This document shows positions 1 through 9,544 of a stretch of DNA of 64,000 nt, in pieces (within the stretch, counting starts at the first letter, position 1; the number at the start of each line of letters is the position of its first letter). This DNA comes from Natrinema salsiterrestre (lineage in GTDB: Archaea > Halobacteriota > Halobacteria > Halobacteriales > Natrialbaceae). Both the position numbers and the translations under genes were made by a program. The DNA is taken from contig NZ_JAMQOT010000009.1 in assembly GCF_029502005.1 (NCBI RefSeq), forward strand, positions 1 to 64,000, written 5' to 3'. Under the pieces are notes generated by a model. That model was not told the origin of the DNA. It searched no databases and saw nothing but the letters and a program-made list of their open reading frames with translations.

Positions 1-68
1 GTCCGCTCACGCTCCCAAGATTCATCAAATTCCGTCGCGTAGCACTCGCTGAGCAGGTCTGCGAGCAT
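1..68 (-). CDS. Possible 5' end of a gene running off the left edge
   Basis: An ATG on the minus strand is followed by 22 open codons up to the window edge, reading MLADLLSECYATEF and onward with acidic residues. The codons use haloarchaeal third-position preferences in the first half. No family can be assigned from so short a piece, and it could be chance. It would be transcribed divergently from the IclR gene. Confidence 0.3.
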   Translation of the reverse strand, partial: MLADLLSECYATEFDESWERER

Positions 69-217
69 TGTCCCAAACAAACTCTACGACCTGCTCACTT
101 CTCAAGCTGGCCTAACTAGACACTGCCATTTATTCCGAACCGTTGTTATTAGATCAGAACCCGCCTTTGTCCCATATTATCGAACAGATTGAAGAGGGTC
201 GCCGTCGACGACCGTCC

Positions 218-994
218 ATGGACGAGGACCTGGTAGTTCCAATAAACTCGATCAAACGGTCGTACGCGATCGTCGACGAGCTACGCGAGCGCGGTCGAGC
301 GGGGGCGACGGAACTCGCAGACGCATTGTCGCTCCCGAAGAGCACTGTGCACAACCATCTCCGAACGCTCGCGACGCTGGGGTACTTGGTCGAAGAGGAG
401 GGATCCTACCGGCTCGGTGCTCAATACCTCCACGTTGGGCAGGAATCACGGAACACCCGGACCGTGTTCCAGCACGGGCGCGACACCGTCGAATCGCTCG
501 CCGAGAAGTCGGGACGATACTGCCAGCTCGTCATTGAAGAGAACGGAGATGCAGCAGTGATTCAGTCCACGCAGTGGGTCCCCGACGAGGGCACACGTGC
601 CACTCAGCAGGCGTATCCGATGCGTGCACCACTTTACACTAATGCCCCGGGGAAGGCGATACTCGCACACCTGCCCCCCGAACGGATCACGCAGATCGTC
701 GAACGACAGGACCTGACGGCCCGGACGGAACTGACCGTGACCGACGAGGACGACCTCCGGTCTGAGATGGCGACGATACGGGATCAGGGATACGCCATCG
801 ATCGGGGAGAGCTCATCAGCGGGATGGTCGGTGTCGCCGCACCCATCGTGACCGAGAAGTGCGTTTACGGGGCAGTAGCCGCGTACGGCGCCGGCAACGA
901 GATGCGGGAGGCGCTCGACGAAAGCCTTCCCGACCTCATCACGGAGAGTGCCGACGACATCAGGGCAGATATCGTCTTCGCCGGTCCCGAGTAA
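218..994 (+). CDS. IclR-family transcriptional regulator
   Basis: This is a DNA-binding regulator of the IclR family, whose members usually control catabolic genes in response to a small-molecule effector. The N-terminal winged helix covers about residues 8-70 (INSIKRSYAIVDEL, then LPKSTVHNHLRTLATLGYL as the recognition-helix region). The effector-binding domain follows, with the family signature APLYTNAPGKAILAHL and the late segment GELISGMVGVAAPIV. The ATG at 218 gives 258 residues, normal for the family; an in-frame TTG at 143 would add a 25-residue arginine-rich tail with no family counterpart. The next gene is an acyl-CoA ligase on the same strand, a plausible target, but no operator was identified. 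Confidence 0.9.
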   Translation: MDEDLVVPINSIKRSYAIVDELRERGRAGATELADALSLPKSTVHNHLRTLATLGYLVEEEGSYRLGAQYLHVGQESRNTRTVFQHGRDTVESLAEKSGRYCQLVIEENGDAAVIQSTQWVPDEGTRATQQAYPMRAPLYTNAPGKAILAHLPPERITQIVERQDLTARTELTVTDEDDLRSEMATIRDQGYAIDRGELISGMVGVAAPIVTEKCVYGAVAAYGAGNEMREALDESLPDLITESADDIRADIVFAGPE

Positions 995-1224
995 CACTCC
1001 GGCAGCCCTTCGCACGACTCGGTCTCGAGTGGAACCTACCACGCCGCCGCAATCACTGACTTCAGCGGCGATACTGTCCCACATTATGGCACGGGGGCTC
1101 GATTACACCAACACCCCAGAAGGCGAACTCCGGAAGCAATCGGCTCGATCTGATTCGGTCTCCGAATCCGACATGTTATTTCACCTCAAAAAACGGGATA
1201 GTCCAGCAGGTGATTCGTCCGCGT

Positions 1225-2736
1225 ATGAACTTCGGGAACGTCATCGATCACGCCGCGAGGGAAACACCGGACTCGTGGGCAGTAGGCGACCCGGAGCGAC
1301 GGATAACGTACGCCGAGCTATCGGCGGCGTCCAACGCGGCGGCGAACCTCTTAGCGGCGCGCGGTGTGGAACCCGGCGAGCGCGTCGCTATCTGTCTCCG
1401 GAATCAGATTCCGTTCCTGACCGCGTATCTCGGTTCGATGAAGCACGGCGCCGTCCCGGTACCCGTCAATACGCGATTCAACGACGAACAGGTCCGCTAC
1501 GTGCTCGAGACCAGTGACAGTTCGGTGCTCGTGACCGACGAGACGCTCGAATCGGTCGCAGCCGACGTGGAAACGGCGATAACCATCGATGGGAGTATCG
1601 GTCACGATTTTCGAACGCTGCTCGAGGAGGCGGCAGATACGTACACCGTGTGTCCACGACGGAGCGACGAGACGGCAGCGGTCGTCTACAGTAGCGGCAC
1701 GACCGGACGACCGAAAGGCGTCCGCCACACGCACGGCAACATAATCGCCAATGCACGGGGGATCCGTAGCTATCACCGCCTGACGCGGGACGATATCGGA
1801 TTGACAGTGAGTCAGTGTTTCCACGTTACCGGTCTCAACGTCACGACTACGCCACTGCTACTCGCCGGGGCAGAAAACTTTCTCCTGCCCGAGTGGGACC
1901 CCGTTTCCGTAGCAGAGACCATCGAGGCTCGAGACGTTACCTACACGTTCCTCACGCCGAACATGGTGCGCGATCTGATCGCCGATGACGATGTCGAAGA
2001 CTACGATTTCTCGTCACTGGAGCGGGTCGTCGTCGGCGGAGCACCGATGCCGACGGGACAACTCGACGATGCTGAGGCAGTGCTCGACGCGACAGTCCTC
2101 GAGGGATACGGAATGACTGAGACGACACCGCTGGCTGCGTTCAATCGGCCAGACACAGACGTTCGAAAGCCCGGCAGCGTCGGTCCACCCGCTCGTGAAG
2201 TCGTCGACCTTCGAATCGAAGACATCGACACGGGCCAGCGAGTCGACCGTGGAGAGCGCGGTGAGCTGCTCTGGCGGGGCGACACGGTAACGCCCGGATT
2301 CGAACGACAGCAACGCGACACCGAAGCGTTCGTCGAGCGAGACGGAACGCGGTGGTTTCGTTCGGGAGACATCGGATATCTCGACGATGACGGCCACCTC
2401 TTCGTCGTCGGTCGGCGCGGGGACATGTTCACCGTCGGCTGTGCAAACGTCTTCCCGCGCGAAATCGAAGAGGTCCTCTACGAGGTCGACGGCGTCACCG
2501 GAGCAGCGATCATCGATGTCCTCGACGATCGTCAGGGAGCGGTTATTACGGCCATCGTCACGCGTAACAGCAATGTCTCGGAGGCACGGATCCGTGAGGT
2601 TTGCAGGGCTCGCCTCGGAGAACACGAGGTTCCGGAACAAATCGAGTTCGTTGACGACATTCCCCGGACTGCGACTGGAAAAATCGACCGCGTAGCCCTC
2701 GGAGATATGTTCGGGACACTCTCGTCCGTGTCGTAG
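1225..2736 (+). CDS. AMP-dependent acyl-CoA synthetase/ligase
   Basis: This member of the ANL superfamily activates a carboxylic acid with ATP to an acyl-adenylate and then to an acyl-CoA thioester in the cytoplasm. The P-loop-like motif YSSGTTGRPKGVRHTHG is near residue 155. The A5 motif is GYGMTETTP and the A7/A8 region is RSGDIGYLDDDGHLFVVGRRGD. The catalytic lysine is in RTATGKIDRVAL close to the end. The ATG at 1225 gives 503 residues; a GTG five codons earlier is also possible. It lies about 230 bp after the IclR gene on the same strand, which suggests local regulation. Substrate is unknown; the sequence alone cannot separate fatty from aromatic acids. Confidence 0.9.
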   Translation: MNFGNVIDHAARETPDSWAVGDPERRITYAELSAASNAAANLLAARGVEPGERVAICLRNQIPFLTAYLGSMKHGAVPVPVNTRFNDEQVRYVLETSDSSVLVTDETLESVAADVETAITIDGSIGHDFRTLLEEAADTYTVCPRRSDETAAVVYSSGTTGRPKGVRHTHGNIIANARGIRSYHRLTRDDIGLTVSQCFHVTGLNVTTTPLLLAGAENFLLPEWDPVSVAETIEARDVTYTFLTPNMVRDLIADDDVEDYDFSSLERVVVGGAPMPTGQLDDAEAVLDATVLEGYGMTETTPLAAFNRPDTDVRKPGSVGPPAREVVDLRIEDIDTGQRVDRGERGELLWRGDTVTPGFERQQRDTEAFVERDGTRWFRSGDIGYLDDDGHLFVVGRRGDMFTVGCANVFPREIEEVLYEVDGVTGAAIIDVLDDRQGAVITAIVTRNSNVSEARIREVCRARLGEHEVPEQIEFVDDIPRTATGKIDRVALGDMFGTLSSVS

Positions 2737-3068
2737 AACTACACCGGGTTATCGTCCGCTTTTCGAATCAACATCCGGTCACCGACCACCTCGAGCGTCT
2801 CGGCGTCTCTTCGAAACTCGGTACTTGCGCGACGTCTTCAGCCGAGAGTCGCACTGGATTCGAGTTCGATAACGACTTCGAGGAGGTCCGCTCCCGTCCG
2901 CGTGGGCCTCGAGCCGCTTGCCGCGTCAGTACTTGCGATAGTGCCACCAGTACTGAGAAGAGGTACGTTCACTTTGAGCGCCTATTGTGCCACTTTTCAA
3001 GCCCGAGCTGCTTTGAGAGCCGTTCTGAACGGCAAGCGTTTATGAGAACCAGACCTAGATACGTGTCT
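2737..3068. other. Gap with a possible gene remnant
   Basis: No complete gene was found. On the minus strand a 31-codon open stretch ending near 2738 reads STEFRRDAETLEVVGDRMLI and onward with acidic residues and haloarchaeal codon use. It has no start codon and is preceded by a stop. It may be the eroded tail of a former gene. The right part should hold the promoter of the sensor kinase. Confidence 0.3.
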
Positions 3069-6000
3069 ATGGGATCCCCCGGTTCAACTCCGGACATTAC
3101 TCGAGAGGACGTTCGGGGTGTTTTTACACGGTTCGAGCAGCCATCGATGCCGGTCACCGCCGATGAGGTTGCGGCGAATCTCGACTGTCCACTGCAGACT
3201 GCACGACAGTGTCTGGCAGAGTTCGCTGAGAGCAGTGACCTACAGACGAGGCTGGTCGGCGATGCGACGCGAGTCTGGTGGTATCCCGAATCCGGGGAAC
3301 CGACTACGGAGTCTAGCAAAGCGGAGTTCGCGTCTTTCGTGAGCGCCGTCACTGACTACGCGATCTTCATGCTCGATCCGGACGGCGTCGTTAGCAGTTG
3401 GAACGAGGGAGCGGAACGGATCAAGGGCTATCGGGAAGACGAAATCGTCGGCGAACACTTTTCGACGTTCTATACCGATTCCGATATCGCCGAGGGAGTC
3501 CCCGAACAGAACCTCGAAATCGCGGCGGAAGCAGGCCGCGTCGAGGACGAGGGCTGGCGCGTCCGTGACGACGGGACCCGATTCTGGGCGAGCGTCACGA
3601 TAACCGCGATTCAGGACGAAGACGGGACGCTCCGGGGATTCACGAAGGTCACTCGAGACATGGCTGAGCGGCGAGTGTACGAACAGCAACTGCGGCAGGA
3701 ACGCGATCTGACCGAACAGGTCTTCGAGACCATCCCAATCGGTATCTGCGTGCTGACCGCCGACGGCGAGTTCGTCCGTGCAAACCGGCGCATGCTCGAT
3801 CGGATCGGAGCTTCGAAATCGGAACTCTCCGACTTCAGTGTCGACTCGTGGGAAATCTACGACGACGAAGGTGTCTCCATTCCGACCGAGGAGTGGCCGT
3901 GGATGCGAGTCGCCGACACCGGCGAACCCGTGTACGACTATCGGTGTCAGGTCGAGCTCCCGGAAATCGGTCGTCGGTGGCTCTCGCTCAATGCCGCGCC
4001 ACTCGAAGACGAGGCTACTGGCGAACCGAGAGTCGTCGTGTCCGTCGACGATATCACCGAACGGCGAGAACGCGAACAGCAGCTGCGACGGCAGCACGAC
4101 CAGACCGAACAGCTGTTGCGAACAGCGCCAGTCGCCATCGCAGTACAGGACGCGGACGGGGAAACGGTGATGGCGAATCGGCGGGCCCAAGACGCCCTCG
4201 GCCTCTCGGAACAGGAGTTAATCAGCGGGCCCGACGACGCTACCGAATGGGAAACCTACGACGAGACCGGTGAGCCGCTTGCCTCGGACGAACTGCCAGC
4301 GGCTCGTGTTCTGGAGACCGGGAACCCCGTGTTCGAGGAGGAACTCACGATCGATCCGCCGAGCGGGGATCAGATACGGTTCCGCGTGAACGCCGCACCG
4401 CTGTTCGGTTCCGACGGGTCGATCGAGCGCGTCGTCACAGCTGCGAAGGATATTACGGAACTCAAAGAGCGTGAACGGCAACTCGAACAGCGAAAGTCGG
4501 AGCTCGAAACCGAGTTGAGCGAGATTCTGGATCGGATATCCGACGCGTTCTACGCGCTCGATAGAGAATGGCGATTCACCCATCTCAACGATCAGGCCGC
4601 CGAGATCCTACCCCAGTCCAGAGAGCAGTTGCTCGGTCGTGAACTGTGGGACGTGTTCCCCGATGCGACGGAGGGGGTCTACTGGGACGAGTTCCAGACG
4701 GCGATGGAGACACAGGAGTCAGTCAGCTTCGAAGTGTACGAGGACGATCTCGACGCCTGGTTCGAGTTCAACGTCTATCCCTCCGACTCGGGGCTGTCGA
4801 TTTACTTTCACGACGTGACCGAACGGGTAGCGCACGAACAAGAACTGGCGAAGTACGAAACCATCGTCGAGACCATCAACGACGGTATCTACGTCAAAGA
4901 CGAGGACGGGTACTTCACGATGGTCAACGACGCGTACGCGGAGCTGACCGGCTACAATCGAGACGAACTCGTCGGTGCACACGCATCGCTCGTCGTCGAC
5001 GAGAGTACGGTCGACCAATCGAAGGAGAGACTATCACTTGGCGACGACGAACCGGGATCCGCGACTATAGAGGCGGAAATCCACACGGCAGCAGGAGATC
5101 ACGTCCCCGCCGAGGGGACCTTCGCGACGTTGCAAACCGATACTGGTAGAGAGGAAATCGGTGTCGTTCGGGACATCACCGAACGAAAAGAACGCGAACA
5201 GAAGCTCCGTGAACGGGAACGGCACCTCAAACGGTACAAAGAGTACACCGACGATATTCTGGACGCCATCGACGATATCTTTTACCTCCTCAACGAGGAC
5301 GGTGAGCTGCAGCGGTGGAACGAGAGTCTCGGCGACGTAACGGGGTTCTCGGACGGAGAGATAGGGTCGATGCATGCCCCGGAATTCTTCGGCGAAGCCG
5401 ACCGCGAAGCGATTGTGGCCGCTATTGAAGACGGTTTCCAAACCGGGGCCACTCAGGTCGAAGCGGAAATACGCACCAAAGATGGCGGACATATTCCGTA
5501 CGAGTTCGTCGCGTCGACGCTCGAGGACCCCGACGGGAAGCGAGTGCTCGCTGGAATCGGTCGCGATATCACCGATCGCCGAGAGTACGAGCGCAAGCTC
5601 GAGGAGTCGAACGAACGCCTCGAGCACTTCGCGTACGCCGCCTCACACGACCTCCAGGAACCGCTCCGGATGATTACCAGTTACCTCCAACTCGTCGAGA
5701 GCCGCTACAGTGACGAACTCGACGAAGACGCGGAAGAGTTCATCGAATTCGCCGTCGACGGCGCGGAACGGATGCGTGACATGATCGACGGATTACTGCA
5801 GTATTCCCGAGTCGAAACGGAGGGCGACCCGTTCGAACCGATCGATTTGGACGATGTTCTCGACCATACGCTCGAGAATCTCGAGATACAGATCGAAGAG
5901 ACTCACGCGGAGATCGCATCGGAATCGCTTCCCCGTGTCCGCGGCGACGATAGCCAGCTCCAGCAGGTCTTCCAGAATTTGATCAGCAACGCGATCGAGT

Positions 6001-6278
6001 ACAGTGGCGAAGAGCCACCACAGATACAAATCTCTGCCAAGCCACGCGGATCGAAATGGGTCATCTCAGTGCACGACGAGGGAATCGGGATCGATCCGGA
6101 CGATCAGGGTCGGATTTTCGAAGTGTTCCAACGGCTCCATAGTCGCGAGGAACACGAGGGAACTGGCATCGGGCTCGCACTCTGTCAGCGAATCATCGAG
6201 CGACACGGCGGCGAGATCTGGGTTGACTCCGAACCCGGCGATGGATCGACGTTCTCGCTCACACTTTCGGCTGCTTGA
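3069..6278 (+). CDS. Multi-PAS sensor histidine kinase
   Basis: This is a cytoplasmic sensor kinase of about 1069 residues. A short N-terminal winged-helix-like segment (VTADEVAANLDCPLQTARQC) precedes six PAS modules in series, recognisable from their repeated cores such as DYAIFMLDPDGVVSSWNEGA, IGICVLTADGEFVRANRRML and DGIYVKDEDGYFTMVND, each usually closed by a DITERRERE linker. The HisKA box FAYAASHDLQEPLRMI carries the phospho-acceptor at His860, and the HATPase domain has NLISNAIEYSG, DEGIGIDP and GTGIGLALC. No transmembrane segment is visible and no receiver domain or response regulator is adjacent, so the phosphorelay partner is elsewhere. I chose the ATG at 3069 because the upstream in-frame residues are not acidic. 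Confidence 0.9.
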   Translation: MGSPGSTPDITREDVRGVFTRFEQPSMPVTADEVAANLDCPLQTARQCLAEFAESSDLQTRLVGDATRVWWYPESGEPTTESSKAEFASFVSAVTDYAIFMLDPDGVVSSWNEGAERIKGYREDEIVGEHFSTFYTDSDIAEGVPEQNLEIAAEAGRVEDEGWRVRDDGTRFWASVTITAIQDEDGTLRGFTKVTRDMAERRVYEQQLRQERDLTEQVFETIPIGICVLTADGEFVRANRRMLDRIGASKSELSDFSVDSWEIYDDEGVSIPTEEWPWMRVADTGEPVYDYRCQVELPEIGRRWLSLNAAPLEDEATGEPRVVVSVDDITERREREQQLRRQHDQTEQLLRTAPVAIAVQDADGETVMANRRAQDALGLSEQELISGPDDATEWETYDETGEPLASDELPAARVLETGNPVFEEELTIDPPSGDQIRFRVNAAPLFGSDGSIERVVTAAKDITELKERERQLEQRKSELETELSEILDRISDAFYALDREWRFTHLNDQAAEILPQSREQLLGRELWDVFPDATEGVYWDEFQTAMETQESVSFEVYEDDLDAWFEFNVYPSDSGLSIYFHDVTERVAHEQELAKYETIVETINDGIYVKDEDGYFTMVNDAYAELTGYNRDELVGAHASLVVDESTVDQSKERLSLGDDEPGSATIEAEIHTAAGDHVPAEGTFATLQTDTGREEIGVVRDITERKEREQKLRERERHLKRYKEYTDDILDAIDDIFYLLNEDGELQRWNESLGDVTGFSDGEIGSMHAPEFFGEADREAIVAAIEDGFQTGATQVEAEIRTKDGGHIPYEFVASTLEDPDGKRVLAGIGRDITDRREYERKLEESNERLEHFAYAASHDLQEPLRMITSYLQLVESRYSDELDEDAEEFIEFAVDGAERMRDMIDGLLQYSRVETEGDPFEPIDLDDVLDHTLENLEIQIEETHAEIASESLPRVRGDDSQLQQVFQNLISNAIEYSGEEPPQIQISAKPRGSKWVISVHDEGIGIDPDDQGRIFEVFQRLHSREEHEGTGIGLALCQRIIERHGGEIWVDSEPGDGSTFSLTLSAA

Positions 6279-6379
6279 CAGCTTCCCCGCTCTGAAGAGG
6301 TATTTCGCGGCACGCTTCCCGATTGGGTCAAACTGGCCACAGATCACAGCGGTGCAATATCTGAGCGACACAGCCGGCA

Positions 6380-7036
6380 TCAACGAGTATTCGGAAGATG
6401 AGCACGAACAGCATCGACCAACGAATCCCGTGACGGACGGGCCTCGATGAGCGTGAAGATCCCCAAGAAGTGGGTACTGGCTGCACGAACTGGCAATCCG
6501 ACGCTCAAAACGAGCTCTAACGGCTCCTGGTTCCACCGACAGCCAGCCGAAGCGTACTGTGCATCCGCAGACCAGTCCTGAAACCGCGCCACCGGCCCGA
6601 CGTCACTTCGTCCGTGCTCGAACAGCAAGATCCGCCCACCAGGTTTGCACACTCGATCCATCTCCTCGAGTGCCGCCACTGGATCCGGAAACGTGCAGGT
6701 GGACAGCGACGAAATTACCGTATCAAAACTGTCGTCGGGGAAATCGAGCGCTTGTGCGTTCATCTCCTCGACCGTGCCATCGACCTCGAGCTCCTCGAGC
6801 CGGTCTCGCGCCGTCGCCAACATCTCCGGACTGATATCGATCCCGACTAGGTCGACGGTGGAGGGCAGATACGGGAAATTCGTTCCCGTCCCGCAGGCGA
6901 CATCGAGTACTCGTCCCTCGACATCACCGAACAGCCGCCGTCGATAGCGGCCAGTTAGCCGGCGTTCGAGCCAATCGAGTCTGTCAATCCAGGAAGCACA
7001 CTCCGCGTACGACTCCCGGATGTCTTCGACCGACAT
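6380..7036 (-). CDS. Class I SAM-dependent methyltransferase
   Basis: This is a small-molecule methyltransferase with a Rossmann-type SAM site: motif I is VLDVACGTGTNFPYL, the acidic end of strand 2 is VGIDISPEML, motif II is NAQALDFPDDSFDTVIS, and motif III is CKPGGRILLFEHG. The pattern resembles the METTL7/UbiE-like group that methylates lipids, quinones or thiols, but the acceptor cannot be deduced. The ATG at 7036 gives 218 residues; ATGs at 7087 and 7102 would add a tail of 17-22 residues. It converges on the sensor kinase with a 101-bp gap and has no operon partner. Confidence 0.88.
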   Translation of the reverse strand: MSVEDIRESYAECASWIDRLDWLERRLTGRYRRRLFGDVEGRVLDVACGTGTNFPYLPSTVDLVGIDISPEMLATARDRLEELEVDGTVEEMNAQALDFPDDSFDTVISSLSTCTFPDPVAALEEMDRVCKPGGRILLFEHGRSDVGPVARFQDWSADAQYASAGCRWNQEPLELVLSVGLPVRAASTHFLGIFTLIEARPSRDSLVDAVRAHLPNTR

Positions 7037-7325
7037 CGGTCGCTCCCCAGCCGGATCACGGGCGGCGCCAGTATTGTGTGAACCCATACCACAGGAGTTC
7101 AACGTCGAGGCTAATAGCCTTCCTTCTTGATGCCAATTGTTTCTCGAATCCGAACTCGTTCTCGATTGGCCCCACCACTTGCCTCCTGAAGATACGCGGA
7201 TCTCAGAATCACGTCCGTTCTGTTTTGCTCCCGTATACAGGTGTCGTCACTGCTATCGTAGCCGCTGGAAATCAAGTACAGCGGCGGGGTCGTGTTTTTG
7301 TAGCTGGCACACTAAAATCACTATT

Positions 7326-8456
7326 GTGACCGCGCGAGAGAACAGTAGGTCTCGAAGTGACGAAGTCGCTGGTGGCTCGTTGAATGATCAGCTAGGTGAA
7401 AAATATCCAAGTCGCTTGTCGGTAGCGGAGGTGGCCTCCTTTGAGGATGCGGAAACCGTTGACAAAGACACGACCAGAGTCAACACTTCGACTGTGGATA
7501 GTCCCGATATCGCTGTTTCCGTTACCGGCCTGAGTAAGCGGTTCGGTGAAGGGGCGGAGGCGGTCACCGCCGTGAACGATGTCTCCTTCGACATCGAAAC
7601 CGGGTCCATAGTAGGGTTGTTAGGGCCAAACGGTGCGGGGAAGACAACGCTCATCAAGTCGATCCTCGGGATGGTTCTGCCGGATTCGGGGACCGTCCGG
7701 ATCCAGGGTGTCGACCTCTACGATCGGCCGCGCGAAGCGTACGCGTCCGTCGATGCGATGCTCGAGGGGGCGCGGAACGATTACTGGCGGTTGACCGTCC
7801 GAGAGAACCTCCGATATTTCGCCACGATCAGCGGTGTCGATCCGGACTCTGTGAGTGACCGCCACGAACGACTTCTAACGCAGTTGGGACTCGCAGAGAA
7901 AGCGGACGTCCCCGTCCGCGAACTATCTCGCGGGATGAAGCAGAAAGTATCGCTGGCCAGCGTCCTCGCTGGGGGAGCAGAGGTCGTCTTTCTCGACGAG
8001 CCGACCCTGGGATTGGATATCGAGAGCTCACGAACGCTCCAACGGGAGTTACGGCGTCTCGTCGAGGAGGAAGCCCTGACCGTCATTCTCAGCAGTCACG
8101 ATATGGACGTCGTCGAAACGGTGTGTGACCGCGTTCTCATCATGTCCGATGGAGAGATTATCGCAGACGATACTGTGGATGCGCTTCTTCACCGGTCTGA
8201 TCGACACTGTATTCGTATCACGAGTCGTGATCTCGATGAGACCATCGTTTCGACTCTCCAAAATCGGTTCGACACGATTCGTACCGAGTCAGGCAACTAC
8301 GGCACCCAAATCGAGGTAACGACAGACAGCGACGGTCTCTACGATTTACTGGGCCGGCTCCGTAGCGAAGATGTAACGCTCGAGCGCGTACGAACGGTCG
8401 AGCCGGACCTCGAGGACGTGTTCGTCGACCTGACGTCCGAACGGAGGGACCGATGA
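7326..8456 (+). CDS. ABC transporter ATP-binding protein (ABC-2 type exporter)
   Basis: This is the ATPase subunit of a two-gene exporter, similar in organisation to drug, polyketide or antibiotic exporters. Walker A is GPNGAGKTT, the signature region is ELSRGMKQKVSLASVL, Walker B is VVFLDEPTLGLD, and the switch histidine is in ILSSHDMDVVE. The last 90 residues form the DrrA/CcmA-like C-terminal extension. I used the GTG at 7326; a TTG at 7380 is an alternative, and either leaves an unusually long N-terminal arm rich in Glu/Asp/Thr before the ABC domain (ISVTGLSKRF-like start near residue 60). The stop codon overlaps the permease start by 4 bp, so the two are translationally coupled. Confidence 0.9.
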   Translation: MTARENSRSRSDEVAGGSLNDQLGEKYPSRLSVAEVASFEDAETVDKDTTRVNTSTVDSPDIAVSVTGLSKRFGEGAEAVTAVNDVSFDIETGSIVGLLGPNGAGKTTLIKSILGMVLPDSGTVRIQGVDLYDRPREAYASVDAMLEGARNDYWRLTVRENLRYFATISGVDPDSVSDRHERLLTQLGLAEKADVPVRELSRGMKQKVSLASVLAGGAEVVFLDEPTLGLDIESSRTLQRELRRLVEEEALTVILSSHDMDVVETVCDRVLIMSDGEIIADDTVDALLHRSDRHCIRITSRDLDETIVSTLQNRFDTIRTESGNYGTQIEVTTDSDGLYDLLGRLRSEDVTLERVRTVEPDLEDVFVDLTSERRDR

Positions 8457-9265
8457 GTTCGCACCAGCAGGATACAGACGTCACACCGCGGAAAGCCGGA
8501 TATTATCACCTCGCACGCGCTGTTCTCTATCGCGAATATCTGATCTTCGTTCGCTATCCCGCCAACGCCGTCGGTGGTATTATCATCTCGCTTTTCTTTT
8601 TCGGCGTGCTCTTCTACGGCGGCCAGATGATCGCCGGGCAAGCGCTCACCGATTCGATCGAGGGGATCATCGTCGGCTACTTCCTGTGGACGCTGTCGGT
8701 GGGTGCGTACTCCTCCATCTCGAACGATATCGGGAGCGAAGTGCAGTGGGGGACCCTCGAGCGCCACGTGATGTCGCCGTTCGGGTTCGCTCCAGTCGCG
8801 CTGTTGAAAGGCGTTGCAAAGATCGTCCGAACGTTCATTACGTCCACGATAATTCTGGCGGTGATGATCGTGCTCACTGACACGACGCTCGAGTTGCATC
8901 TCTTCACGATCGTCGTCATCGCGACGCTCAGCATCGTTTCGGTCCTCGGACTCGGGCTCGCAGCCGGTGGCGTTACCGTTCTCTACAAGCAGATCGGCAA
9001 CTGGCTCAACCTCCTCCAGTTCGGGTTCATCGTGCTCATTTCTGCACCTGCGTTCGACCTCGGGTGGATGAAACTGCTTCCACTCGCACACGGGAGTGCA
9101 CTGCTCCAACGTGCAATGATCGACGGGCTGCGACTCTGGGAATTCGAACTCGCTGAAATAGCGCTTCTGTTCGGAACTGCCGCTGGATACTTCGTGTTTG
9201 GATATGCCGTCTTTCAGTATGCGACTCGCCGGGCGAGACGGCTCGGCGTTCTCGGCGACTATTAA
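8453..9265 (+). CDS. ABC-2 type transporter permease
   Basis: This 270-residue membrane subunit partners the preceding ATPase; the ATGA overlap indicates one transcript and coupled translation. At least six hydrophobic stretches are visible, for example GGIIISLFFFGVLFYGG, IILAVMIVLT, IVVIATLSIVSVLGLGLAAG and LLFGTAAGYFVFGYAVF, with a cytoplasmic charged N-terminus. The topology fits the ABC2_membrane fold. Two copies of each subunit would make the exporter. Cargo is unknown and no neighbouring biosynthetic gene helps. Confidence 0.9.
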   Translation: MSSHQQDTDVTPRKAGYYHLARAVLYREYLIFVRYPANAVGGIIISLFFFGVLFYGGQMIAGQALTDSIEGIIVGYFLWTLSVGAYSSISNDIGSEVQWGTLERHVMSPFGFAPVALLKGVAKIVRTFITSTIILAVMIVLTDTTLELHLFTIVVIATLSIVSVLGLGLAAGGVTVLYKQIGNWLNLLQFGFIVLISAPAFDLGWMKLLPLAHGSALLQRAMIDGLRLWEFELAEIALLFGTAAGYFVFGYAVFQYATRRARRLGVLGDY

Positions 9266-9376
9266 CGGGTATATCGGGTTCGAGCTAGTTTCCCCCTCGG
9301 CTTTTGGATCCGGGCGCTGGCAGCTGTCAACCGGCGGAAACAGATCGATTCTCATCTACCCTCATCGGGTTATTTT

Positions 9377-9421
9377 GTCTTAACCAACAGGTGCATAGAC
9401 TTCCCACAGTGTTGGTTAATA
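9377..9421. repeat. Paired inverted motif, copy 1 (orphan)
   Basis: GTCTTAACCAACA is followed 19 bp later by GTGTTGGTTAATA; the inner 10-mers TTAACCAACA and TGTTGGTTAA are exact reverse complements. The centres of the two arms lie about three helical turns apart. The same arrangement recurs at 10562-10607. No gene starts just downstream of this copy. Confidence 0.75.
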
Positions 9422-9544
9422 GACTGGAAGTTCGTTCTCCTCGAAAGAACTGGTGACTGCGGGAAATAAAGTCGGATTTCATTCCCGTCTCGATTAGTCA
9501 ATGCTGTATCGGTTCCGTCACTGAATGGAAGAGTACCGCTTGTG

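Noticed and set aside
7137-7325. Longer N-terminus for the ABC ATPase
   Set aside because: The upstream in-frame residues are rich in Cys, Arg, His and Ser, unlike any ABC protein of haloarchaea, so the GTG at 7326 or TTG at 7380 is preferred.
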